Counted from the first letter of the stretch, positions 16,754-24,381 are shown. The stretch: DNA of 27,068 bases from Gammaproteobacteria bacterium (GCA_003645495.1 QNFK01000001.1:1-27068), one strand, 5' to 3'. Made by a program: numbers and translations. Notes: generated by a model from the letters alone, not told the origin.

Positions 16754-18457
16754 TTACCATCGTCCGTTACCGGGCCTCATATCTTCAGCTTTAAGCTGTA
16801 TTGGAAAGCGATCGCGGATTCTCTTGTCAGCCGCCGGGTCAATATAAGTCGGGTAATGGCTCGCCAACATTTCCCCGACTTGCTCATGAGCCTGTTCGTA
16901 GAGCGTCTTGCAGCCCATCTCTTCCCAGGCGCCCGGTGTGAGCCGGTCTGCAACTTCCGGATAGAGGTATTCGCTCTGCATCAGCTCAAGCGTCTGCTGA
17001 CTTCCGAGGTAATGGCCTGCGCCAAATACCGTTTCGTTAATAATGTCATACGATAAGGTCTCATCCGTTACCTCGATGCCGCGCAGCACCCGCTGAATGT
17101 TCCCGATCATGTCATTGTCGATAATCATACCTTCGAATGACTGGCCGATGAGGCTACCGACGACTCCCGGATACGCAGCGAGCAAATTCGCGCCAGCGAG
17201 GGCAGCGGTCATAACTGTAATCGCCTTTTCATAGCCTGCCTGCACATCCATCGTTTTCGCATCTGTCATGCCGGCGCCGACACTGGTCGTAAACCCGTAG
17301 TGATTACACAGTTGTACTGTCGCGGCGGTAATCAGTGCTTCCTCGCCACTACCTCCCGAGAATGCACCAGTTCGCAAATCCGAGATAAAGGGCCACATGC
17401 CAAAGTTAATCGCCGCACCTGGCCGGATGAGGTTTACGATCGCGAGGCAGGCCAGGGTCTCTGCAAAGCACTGCACCAGGGTGCCCGCAAGCGCTGCGGG
17501 TGACGTCGCACCCGCTTGTGGCGCGACTGCAATATCCGCCACAAGCCCGAGTTCTGCAATCTTGACGAGAACCTCGGCGTTATCTTTGCCAAAGCGCAGC
17601 GGCGACACAATTGGACAACCGCCAAACGTGCAAAACGGCCGTTTCAGGAAGCCACCATCCTCACCGAGGTACGCGTCGAAGAGGGAGATTATGGGCTCGA
17701 TGTGATCGACCTCGGCAATGCCCAGCGCAAACGACTTGCTGGTACCCGCGAGTTCCGCGTACGCGATGTTTATATCGTGAACAAAAACATTTTCACTGTA
17801 TTCCGCCGCGATAAACGGCTGGCCAAAACTGTGAATGTGCTCGAGCTGATCGGCCAGCCGCGCCGCATCATACAGGTCGGTGAGCCTGGTCGGTCGAAAT
17901 TTCTGTGTTTCGAAATCGAGAATCGTGACCGCTTCACCCGATGTGCAAAAAAGAACGTCTTGTCCCCGGACCGTAAGATCGTGTTTTGGATCCGGCGCAA
18001 AAAGCGGGTACTCGTTGGCTGATTGGGCGATGAGGTCTTCAACCAGCGCACGCGGAAAACGCAGGCGATTGTCGTCGCCAAGAACGCATCCTTTAGGCAG
18101 CACATGATGCAGAATCTCCGCTATTGGGTCGCCGATTCCGATGTTTTCGAGAATATCGAGCGCGGTCGCGTGAATCCGCTGTATATCGGCGTCGCTCAAA
18201 GGCCGATAGTTGCCCCCGGGCAGACCTGGATGTACAGCGCTAGACGCCGGACCGTTGGTCCTGGCAGCACGGCGCGTAGCGCTACCGCCCCCGCGCCTGG
18301 TACGACCTGATTTCTGCCGTTGTCGAGAGATTCTCGCCTCCTGCAATGTCTTCTGACTGGTTAGTTCGGAGATGTGTCGGACAGATGACGCATGAATCTT
18401 TGAATTAATTAGGAATTTTAACGGATCCGCTGCTTCAGGAACCAGAGGAAAATCCAT
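16754..18457 (-). CDS. MttB-family methyltransferase 3
   Basis: This MttB-superfamily protein is predicted to methylate the corrinoid carrier from a methylated amine. Numbered from ATG 18457 (567 residues), it has FCTFGGCPIVSPLRFG at 275-290, AGATSPAALAGTLVQ at 315-329, and MTDAKTMDVQAGYEK from 397. No amber codon interrupts it. It is a close paralogue of methyltransferase 4; both end in NGRW after DRFPI. The first 42 residues have no counterpart in that paralogue, and ATG 18457 has no Shine-Dalgarno. Homology starts around residue 43, an ATC codon five bases after a perfect AGGAGG (18337-18342). The true start may therefore be that ATC at 18331 or the TTG just before it. Either start keeps an Arg-rich N-terminus (RQRQKSGRTRRGGG). 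Confidence 0.9.
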   Translation of the reverse strand: MDFPLVPEAADPLKFLINSKIHASSVRHISELTSQKTLQEARISRQRQKSGRTRRGGGSATRRAARTNGPASSAVHPGLPGGNYRPLSDADIQRIHATALDILENIGIGDPIAEILHHVLPKGCVLGDDNRLRFPRALVEDLIAQSANEYPLFAPDPKHDLTVRGQDVLFCTSGEAVTILDFETQKFRPTRLTDLYDAARLADQLEHIHSFGQPFIAAEYSENVFVHDINIAYAELAGTSKSFALGIAEVDHIEPIISLFDAYLGEDGGFLKRPFCTFGGCPIVSPLRFGKDNAEVLVKIAELGLVADIAVAPQAGATSPAALAGTLVQCFAETLACLAIVNLIRPGAAINFGMWPFISDLRTGAFSGGSGEEALITAATVQLCNHYGFTTSVGAGMTDAKTMDVQAGYEKAITVMTAALAGANLLAAYPGVVGSLIGQSFEGMIIDNDMIGNIQRVLRGIEVTDETLSYDIINETVFGAGHYLGSQQTLELMQSEYLYPEVADRLTPGAWEEMGCKTLYEQAHEQVGEMLASHYPTYIDPAADKRIRDRFPIQLKAEDMRPGNGRW

Positions 18458-18460
18458 AAT

Positions 18461-18480
18461 ATGAAATAGATTTCATTATA
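18461..18480 (-). promoter_or_regulatory. Candidate internal promoter -10 with overlapping palindrome
   Basis: The minus strand reads TATAAT at 18480-18475, overlapping a 16-base palindrome ATGAAAT-CT-ATTTCAT (18461-18476). It lies in the 55-base gap between methyltransferases 4 and 3. No good -35 box is present, so a promoter here would need an activator. A repressor site over the -10 is also possible. Both readings are inferred from sequence alone. Confidence 0.35.
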
Positions 18481-18512
18481 TGGAACGAGCTTGTGCGGGC
18501 ATAGCCAACTGC

Positions 18513-20060
18513 TTACCAGCGACCATTGTCCTTTTGCATGTCAGCCTGCCTGATCTCAATGGGAAATCGATCGCGTATCTTCCGGTCGATCGCCGCATCA
18601 ATGTACTCCGGGTAATGCGAAGACATAATTTCCCTGACCCGGGCAGCGGCCTGCTCACGAATGTCCAGTGACCCGCCCTCCTGCCACTGGTTCGGTGGCA
18701 GGCGGTCCGCAAGATCGGGATACTCGTACTCGGATCGCATAAGTTCGAGGGTCTGGGCCTGCCGCAGGAAATGCCCTTCTCCCCGAACGGCACTCTCGAT
18801 GACTTCCACTGAAAGCGTTTGCTCGTTGACTTCAATGCCGCGCACGGTGCGTAACACCGTCCCCAGCATGTCGTTATCAATCACGAGCGACTCCATCGAC
18901 AGGCCCATCAGACTGCCCATCATGCCAGCCGATTCCGAGACATTATTGCAGCCGCTTAGCGCCGCCAGAGTGACCGCGATTGCCTTTTCGTAGCCAGCCT
19001 GATTGTCGGGTAACTTGGCGTCGCTCATGCCGGCGCCAACTGAGCTCACCAGCCCGTAGAAATTGGTGACCTGTGCTGCTGCGGCACTGACCAGTGCCTC
19101 TTCGCCGCCACCGCCGGTGAAACTGCCGCTGCGCAGGTCGGAGACGAATGGCCACGGCCCCACAATAACCGGATATTTCGGCACCACCAGGTTGATCATC
19201 AGCAGGCTTGCCAGTGCCTCGGCCATCACCTGGACTACAGTGCCGGCCAGTGCTGCGGGTGCCGTCGCGCCCGCCTGGGGCGCAACTACAATCCAGACCG
19301 GGGCGCCGAATTTGGTTGATTCGATGCAAACTTCGGCGTTATCCGCGCCATAGCGAAGCGGCGATATGACCGGGCAGCCCCCGCCATGGCAAAAAGGTCG
19401 CTCGTGAAAGTTTTTCTTACCACCAGCGATCATGTAGAGCATCTCGAGCGTCGGTTCTACATTCTTCGCATCACCGAAAGTCAGGGCCGTGTGCTTTGCG
19501 GTGCCAGCGACACTCGCATAAGCGGTATTGATATCGCATTCGAGCCGGTTGTTCATGTCGGTAGCGACGATCAGGCGAGAGAATGCGTGGATATTGTCGA
19601 GCCTGTCCACCAGTCGGGCGACATCATAGACATCCAGCAATGTCGAGGGCCGATAAGTCGATGCACCAACGTCCAGCATTGTTACGGCCTCACCACCACC
19701 GTAAGTATGCACACGTTGATCGCCGAGATGCAGATCAAAGCGCGGCTCGCGTCCACAGAACCGCAGCTCGTGAGCGGTTTCGGCGATGATGTCTTCCACG
19801 AGTGCCCGGGGGAAACAGAGCCGGCCGTGCTTATCAATCTTGCAGCCTTTCTTGAGTGCGTGTTCCTTTAATACCGGAATCGGATCGGCCATACCGATGT
19901 TTTCCAGTACATCGAGTACAGCATGATGAATACTTTGAATCTCGGCATCAGTCAGTGGCTTGTAAGTACCGCCCGACAGCCCGGGCGCAACCGCCGACTG
20001 TTGCGGTGGACTTTCTCTGCGCGCCTGCCTTCCCCGCCGCATGCTGCCTCTCCTGTTCAT
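18513..20060 (-). CDS. MttB-family methyltransferase 4
   Basis: This 515-residue MttB-superfamily protein is a sister of methyltransferase 3. Shared blocks include GLSGGTYKPLTDAEIQSIHH, FCHGGGCPVISPLRYG at 223-238, AGATAPAALAGTVVQ at 263-277 and MSDAKLPDNQAGYEK at 345-359; it ends in NGRW. It has a full-length frame with no amber codon. The ATG at 20060 has AGGG nine bases upstream. The N-terminal 16 residues are Arg-rich (MNRRGSMRRGRQARRE, seven Arg). It is the first methyltransferase of the operon, 51 bases after the GFA gene. The pair 3/4 probably arose by tandem duplication and may differ in substrate. Confidence 0.94.
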   Translation of the reverse strand: MNRRGSMRRGRQARRESPPQQSAVAPGLSGGTYKPLTDAEIQSIHHAVLDVLENIGMADPIPVLKEHALKKGCKIDKHGRLCFPRALVEDIIAETAHELRFCGREPRFDLHLGDQRVHTYGGGEAVTMLDVGASTYRPSTLLDVYDVARLVDRLDNIHAFSRLIVATDMNNRLECDINTAYASVAGTAKHTALTFGDAKNVEPTLEMLYMIAGGKKNFHERPFCHGGGCPVISPLRYGADNAEVCIESTKFGAPVWIVVAPQAGATAPAALAGTVVQVMAEALASLLMINLVVPKYPVIVGPWPFVSDLRSGSFTGGGGEEALVSAAAAQVTNFYGLVSSVGAGMSDAKLPDNQAGYEKAIAVTLAALSGCNNVSESAGMMGSLMGLSMESLVIDNDMLGTVLRTVRGIEVNEQTLSVEVIESAVRGEGHFLRQAQTLELMRSEYEYPDLADRLPPNQWQEGGSLDIREQAAARVREIMSSHYPEYIDAAIDRKIRDRFPIEIRQADMQKDNGRW

Positions 20061-20111
20061 CGTTTATTCCCTGCAACGTAATGATTGGCCTGATGACCCA
20101 ACTGTAGCGAG

Positions 20112-20516
20112 TTACTCCGTATAGGACCACGTTTCATGTTGCGGCAGATCATCCGTGATTTCGTACCAGGGTGCCTTCGATCCAACGAAAATGTGAAAAG
20201 AGGGCCGACACTTTGGGTCACCGTTTATGGTACCCAACGCCAGGTAAAGCACGTCGGGCTCTGTATTGAGAATCGCCTGCAACGTTGAACCGCAGACACT
20301 GCAAAACGTTCTGTCCATCGAGGCCGACGATTGATAAACCTGAACGAGGTCGGACCCGGACAGCCAACGAAAATTTTCTCGTGGGACAGCACCATAGGTG
20401 CCGAATGCTGCGCCGTGTATTCGCTGGCACATAGAACAATGACAGTGGCTTACCTCGCCAATATCGCCTTCAACCGCATATTGAATCCTGCCGCAGAGAC
20501 ATTTTCCCTCGATCAT
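20112..20516 (-). CDS. GFA-family zinc protein (glutathione-dependent formaldehyde-activating-like)
   Basis: The 134-residue protein has the complete zinc-ligand set of the GFA/CENP-V family: C6 and C8 in CLCG, C25, C27 and C30 in HCHCSMC, and C72 and C75 in FCSVCGS. The founding member was proposed to help form S-hydroxymethylglutathione from formaldehyde, but most relatives have no proven activity. Its position as first gene of a demethylation operon makes a role in C1 or formaldehyde handling plausible (inference). ATG 20516 has AGGAGG ten bases upstream. That leader shares 14 bases (20528-20541) with the start region of methyltransferase 4 (20050-20063). Confidence 0.9.
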   Translation of the reverse strand: MIEGKCLCGRIQYAVEGDIGEVSHCHCSMCQRIHGAAFGTYGAVPRENFRWLSGSDLVQVYQSSASMDRTFCSVCGSTLQAILNTEPDVLYLALGTINGDPKCRPSFHIFVGSKAPWYEITDDLPQHETWSYTE

Positions 20517-20604
20517 CTGTGTTGTACCTCCTGTTCATCGTATCTTCCTGCGCCCGCATGCTGATCGGGCACCCCTTAATTGCAAAGTCCTCTACGGCCT
20601 CTAC

Positions 20605-20653
20605 GGGGTCGGACCAGCACAAGCCGCTAATTTCATTAGGATTTGGCAAGAAA
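20605..20653 (+). repeat. 49-bp intergenic repeat, copy A
   Basis: This copy starts GGGGTCGGACCAGCACAAG and ends TTTGGCAAGAAA. It matches 24382-24430 at 43 of 49 bases in the same orientation. It looks like one end of a short non-coding element. Confidence 0.75.
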
Positions 20654-20800
20654 ACGCCCAGCCAGTACCGGGATGACGTCCGTGCGCACGGCACGTAAGC
20701 TCTTGCTGTCGTCGATTTCTGACTGTGCATTGGCGTTCACTGCCGTACACAACACGCCCAAAATCAGCAATGCTTTTAATTTGCGTCTGCGCAAAAACAT
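20636..20800 (-). CDS. Possible small secreted peptide or truncated gene (54 residues)
   Basis: An ATG at 20800 opens a 54-codon frame. Its N-terminus looks like a Sec signal peptide: basic start FLRRRKLK, hydrophobic core ALLILGVLC, and a likely cleavage site after NANA. About 28 residues follow, ending in GRFLAKS. The last codons and the stop lie inside the 49-bp repeat, so this may be a secreted-protein gene truncated by the repeat. AAGGG is only two bases before the ATG, which is too close for a good Shine-Dalgarno. I recognise no family. Confidence 0.35.
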   Translation of the reverse strand: MFLRRRKLKALLILGVLCTAVNANAQSEIDDSKSLRAVRTDVIPVLAGRFLAKS

Positions 20801-21009
20801 GACCCTTGCTCAGACTGTGCGTAGCGTATCGCTAATTTGCGTAAAACTCTCGCAAATAAATGCTGTTGACGAGATTTCCTTCGACGTCGGAAACGCATAT
20901 AGATTTTCGTTACGCAGAGAATGACAGGCGAAAGAGCTGGCTACTGCGGTACACGAAAAATAGTCTATTCTTTCACTATGCATCATCCGGATTCAAAAAA
21001 CGGTTATTG

Positions 21010-22224
21010 ATGAAAGCAAACAGACGCCATTTTCTTGCGGGGCTGGGTACCCTCGCGCCGTTCAGTTATTTCAGGTCGACTGCAACAGCCGCGACCGAAG
21101 CAACGCAGTCGGCTACGCCCGACTATTTTTCTGAATTGCATGTTCGACCATTCATTAATGCAGTCGGGCCGTATTCATCACTTGGCGGTGCTGTTATGTG
21201 GCCCGAAGTCGTTGATGCGATGGATTATGCGATCAGGAACAAGGCGCGCATGTCAGAATTGCATGACGCTGTTGGCAGGCGCATAGCTGAACTAATGCAA
21301 GCCGAAGCCGCGATGGTTACGTCTGGCGCCACCAGCGCCATCATTCTGGGCACCGCCGCCTGCATGACCATGGGTGACGAGGAAAAAATGGAGCGACTGC
21401 CGGACGCATCCGGTATGCCGGCGGAAGTTATTATTCTGCAGAGCCAGCGTTACTTGTACGATCGTTCGATCAGGGCACCCGGTGCTACGCTGGTCGAAGT
21501 AGAAACGGCTGAAGACATTCGCGCTGCCATCAATCCGAGAACAGCGATGATGTTCTACCTGCAGAATCGCCCGGAGAACCTCAGGCTCGAAGCAGGGGAA
21601 TATATAGCACTGGCCAGGGAAAGTAATATTCCTATTATGTGTGATGCTGCAACGACCGTACCGCCGGTTACGAACATCGCCAATACTGTCAGCCTTGGTT
21701 TTGATCTGATCTGTTACTCCGGTGGCAAGGGTTTGCGTGGGCCGTACAGTGCCGGACTTCTGCTAGGCCGGAAAGACCTGATTCGCTACGCACGGCAAAA
21801 CAGCTCCCCCAATCATCGCGCTTACGGCAGAAGCATGAAAGTGTCTGCTGAGGAGTATCTCGGCATGTTGGTTGCAGTTGAGACCAGCCTGAAATTTGAT
21901 GAGCAGTCTGAATATCAACGTCAACTGGAGATCGTCAGCGAAATGGGTAGTGAGCTGTCATTGCTGCCAGGGATTACGACGCAATCGCATGTGCCCGGAG
22001 CCGAAGCGCGTGAACCGTTCATTAGCGTTCACTGGGATACGTCGCAATACAAAATTACAGTGGCAGAGATGAAGCAGGCGCTGCGAGATGGAGAACCGAC
22101 GATCGAAATCAGAGCATTGTTTTTGTCGGATGGCCGTCTTGACCTGACTGCGGCGATGCTCAGCAAGGACGAAGCGAAGATTGTGACCGCAAAAGTGAAG
22201 GAGATACTGTTAATGAGCGCCTGA
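21010..22224 (+). CDS. Tat-exported SelA-like PLP-dependent enzyme 1
   Basis: Starting at ATG 21010, the 404-residue protein belongs to the fold-type I PLP family that includes SelA and the D-glucosaminate-6-phosphate ammonia lyase-like proteins. The PLP-binding lysine is K240 in CYSGGKGLRGPYSAGLL and the ring-contacting Asp is D212 in CDAATT. HVRPFINAVGPYSSLGG and MVTSGATSAI are also typical. The N-terminus NRRHFLAGLGTLA is a twin-arginine signal followed by TATAA, so the folded, cofactor-loaded enzyme is predicted to be exported. The frame extends upstream to 20860, but that would bury the signal. A true selenocysteine synthase role is unlikely. The substrate is unknown; lyase, racemase or aminotransferase chemistry are all possible. 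Confidence 0.88.
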   Translation: MKANRRHFLAGLGTLAPFSYFRSTATAATEATQSATPDYFSELHVRPFINAVGPYSSLGGAVMWPEVVDAMDYAIRNKARMSELHDAVGRRIAELMQAEAAMVTSGATSAIILGTAACMTMGDEEKMERLPDASGMPAEVIILQSQRYLYDRSIRAPGATLVEVETAEDIRAAINPRTAMMFYLQNRPENLRLEAGEYIALARESNIPIMCDAATTVPPVTNIANTVSLGFDLICYSGGKGLRGPYSAGLLLGRKDLIRYARQNSSPNHRAYGRSMKVSAEEYLGMLVAVETSLKFDEQSEYQRQLEIVSEMGSELSLLPGITTQSHVPGAEAREPFISVHWDTSQYKITVAEMKQALRDGEPTIEIRALFLSDGRLDLTAAMLSKDEAKIVTAKVKEILLMSA

Positions 22225-22252
22225 CATTGTGGCGTAATTCAACATCAAGACC

Positions 22253-23473
22253 ATGGCAAGAAGACGCACATTTCTGAAAAGTCTGGCCGGCATACTTCCG
22301 CTGAGTTTCCTCGGTAGCGTCGATGTTCGCGCTGAGAAATCTACGGCAATCCTTAGTGCATCGGGCAGAGATTATTTCAAAGAACTGGGCGTGAAGCCGA
22401 TTATCAACGCCGCAGGCGCTTACTCTGCACTGGGTGGTGCCAGAATGCGCGCTGAAGTTGTTGATGCGATGCGCTATGCGGTAACCCGAAAAGTAAAAAT
22501 GGCGCAATTACACACGGCGGTTGGCGAACGTATATCTGCTTTGGTTGGTAGTGAGGCGGCGATGGTTACTTCTGGTGCAACCGCGTCTATTGTGCTTGGC
22601 ACGGCTGCGTGCATGACGCTGGATGACGAAGACAAAATGCGCCAGTTGCCGGATACGAGCGGCATGAAAAATGAAGTAGTGATTCAGAAAAAGCATCGTT
22701 ATACCTATGACAGGGCGCTCACCGTGCCAGGGGCCAGCCTGGTTGAGGTGGAAACCGAACAGGATGTTCGTCGTGTAACAAGTAACAAGACGGCAATGAT
22801 GTTCTTCCTGAAGCCCACACGAAATGGCGACGATATTCCCGCCGATCGCTATATCGCGCTGGCGAGAGAACTTGGTATTCCCTGTTTTTGCGATGCGGCG
22901 ACAACGACGCCACCCGCGAGCAACGTAATTGATGGAGTCGGTGAGGGTTTCGATTTGATTTGTTATTCCGGCGGCAAGGGATTACGCGGACCGTACAGCG
23001 CCGGACTGTTGCTGGGTCGAAAGGACCTGATTCGCTTCGCCAGGCGGCATAGCGCACCGAACGACCTCTCGATCGGGCGCGGCATGAAGGTTTCTGCTGA
23101 AGAGTATCTCGGCATGCTGGTCGCGGTCGAGACCGGCCTTAGCATTGGCGATGAGGCCGACTTCTCCTACAAACATGAGCGATTTGCAAACATAGTCGAG
23201 CAACTCGCAGATGTGCCGAGCGTCAGCACCCGGGTCTTCGTCTCGGAAGGACACGCCAATGAACTCTACCTGGACATTGACTGGGATGGCGAAGTTGTTA
23301 AGTTGGGCCGCCAGGCACTGGTTGACGCGCTGCGCGAACATACACCGGCGGTTGAAATTCGATTGTTCTTTTTTTCTGCAGGCAGGATTCAGCTTTCAGC
23401 TACCGTTATGGAAGATGGGCAGGACATAATTGTCGGACAGATCATCAGGGACATTCTGCTTGCCCATACTTAG
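22253..23473 (+). CDS. Tat-exported SelA-like PLP-dependent enzyme 2
   Basis: The 406-residue protein is a paralogue of the preceding gene, 28 bases downstream, and clearly arose by tandem duplication. It starts MARRRTFLKSLAGILP, a near-consensus twin-arginine motif (RRxFLK), with possible cleavage after VRA near residue 27. PLP ligands are K242 (SGGKGLRGP) and D214 (FCDAATT). The C-terminal third differs more from its neighbour than the core, so the two may act on different substrates or form a heteromer. The weakly preserved ribosome-binding site suggests coupling to gene 1. The same limits on function apply as for enzyme 1. Confidence 0.88.
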   Translation: MARRRTFLKSLAGILPLSFLGSVDVRAEKSTAILSASGRDYFKELGVKPIINAAGAYSALGGARMRAEVVDAMRYAVTRKVKMAQLHTAVGERISALVGSEAAMVTSGATASIVLGTAACMTLDDEDKMRQLPDTSGMKNEVVIQKKHRYTYDRALTVPGASLVEVETEQDVRRVTSNKTAMMFFLKPTRNGDDIPADRYIALARELGIPCFCDAATTTPPASNVIDGVGEGFDLICYSGGKGLRGPYSAGLLLGRKDLIRFARRHSAPNDLSIGRGMKVSAEEYLGMLVAVETGLSIGDEADFSYKHERFANIVEQLADVPSVSTRVFVSEGHANELYLDIDWDGEVVKLGRQALVDALREHTPAVEIRLFFFSAGRIQLSATVMEDGQDIIVGQIIRDILLAHT

Positions 23474-23561
23474 GCTGACCATTCTGATTCAGAAGAAACG
23501 CATTCAGGCTTTGCCGGCCTGACCGATAATTCGCTACAGATATCTGCTGCGGGAGGAATGC

Positions 23562-24347
23562 ATGGCAATGCTGGATAAGTCGGAAATAACCAAAGGCAGG
23601 CTGCAATATCATTTGCGGTTGAAGCCTGGTGATGTTGGAAAATATGTGCTTCTGCCGGGTGATCCGGACCGCGTTCTTCGCATTGCCAGGCAGTTGGATG
23701 ATGCGAAGGAAGTCGTGTTTCATCGCGAATATCGCACCGTTACCGGAACGTACAGAGGTATTCCCGTCAGCGCTACTTCTACTGGTATAGGCTGCCCCTC
23801 TGCGGCAATTGCCGTCGAGGAGCTCGCCAATGTCGGCGCGACTCATTTCATCCGGGTCGGTAGTACTGGTGGGTTGCAGCCGGACGTGAAAATAGGCGAT
23901 GTCGTGATCAACACGGCGTCGATGAGAAACGATGGCACGTCGTCTTTCTACGTCAAGGCGGGCTTTCCGGCCGTCGCGGATCACTTTTTAACTAACGCGC
24001 TGATAGAATCAGCAATCGAGTTGCGAGGGGAGAGGGATTTTGGGTTGCACGTCGGCATCAGCGCCAGTGACGACGCGTTCTATGGGGAGACGCCGGAACA
24101 TATCCAGATGCTCTCCGAGCACAAGCTCGTCAATGTCGAAATGGAGGCGTCCGCAATTTTCACGATTGCACACATGAGAGGCCTGAAAGCGGCGATGATC
24201 TGTGGTGTATCAGGAAATCTCGTGACGGCGGATGTCGTCTACGAGGACGAGAACAAGCCGCTGATAAGATCCTGGGAAGACGCCATCGCTATTTCACTGG
24301 ACGCAATTTATCGGTACGAACAGGGATCGCTCGAATCCCGGTTATGA
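23562..24347 (+). CDS. Nucleoside phosphorylase (uridine phosphorylase-like)
   Basis: The 261-residue cytoplasmic enzyme of the PNP/UDP family should split a nucleoside with phosphate into base and ribose-1-phosphate. It has the phosphate-binding LPGDPDRV near 31-38, the family signature TSTGIGCPSAAIAVEEL at 72-88, RVGSTGG at 98-104, and the ribose-binding VEMEASA around 192-198. The pattern fits uridine phosphorylase better than purine phosphorylase, but base specificity is not certain. A strong GGGAGG lies five bases before ATG 23562; a second ATG at 23568 is possible. It follows the SelA-like pair by 88 bases and may be co-transcribed. Confidence 0.9.
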   Translation: MAMLDKSEITKGRLQYHLRLKPGDVGKYVLLPGDPDRVLRIARQLDDAKEVVFHREYRTVTGTYRGIPVSATSTGIGCPSAAIAVEELANVGATHFIRVGSTGGLQPDVKIGDVVINTASMRNDGTSSFYVKAGFPAVADHFLTNALIESAIELRGERDFGLHVGISASDDAFYGETPEHIQMLSEHKLVNVEMEASAIFTIAHMRGLKAAMICGVSGNLVTADVVYEDENKPLIRSWEDAIAISLDAIYRYEQGSLESRL

Positions 24348-24381
24348 GAGAGTCGCGGGGATAGTGGCTCAGACTGTCTGC

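Larger units (their letters stand above)
20517..21009. other. Divergent intergenic region between the methyltransferase operon and the SelA-like genes
   Basis: About 490 bases separate the minus-strand operon from the plus-strand genes. The region holds the GFA leader, one copy of a 49-bp repeat (20605-20653) and a possible small secreted peptide gene (20636-20800). A TTGACG at 20866-20871 and a TATAGA at 20898-20903 on the plus strand are 26 bases apart, too far to form one normal promoter. I see no clear cobalamin riboswitch. Confidence 0.5.

Noticed and set aside
8137..20060. Pyrrolysine-type MttB proteins
   Set aside because: All four MttB frames run uninterrupted to their ends with no internal TAG, and no pyl genes are present in the window.
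20517..21009. Cobalamin riboswitch ahead of the corrinoid operon
   Set aside because: I looked for a B12-box-like GCCACTG and a structured leader on the minus strand and saw none. The only CAGTGGC lies inside the GFA coding region.
20860..21009. Long form of SelA-like enzyme 1 starting at 20860
   Set aside because: It would place 50 residues before the twin-arginine signal, which must be N-terminal. ATG 21010 gives a typical leader and matches the paralogue.
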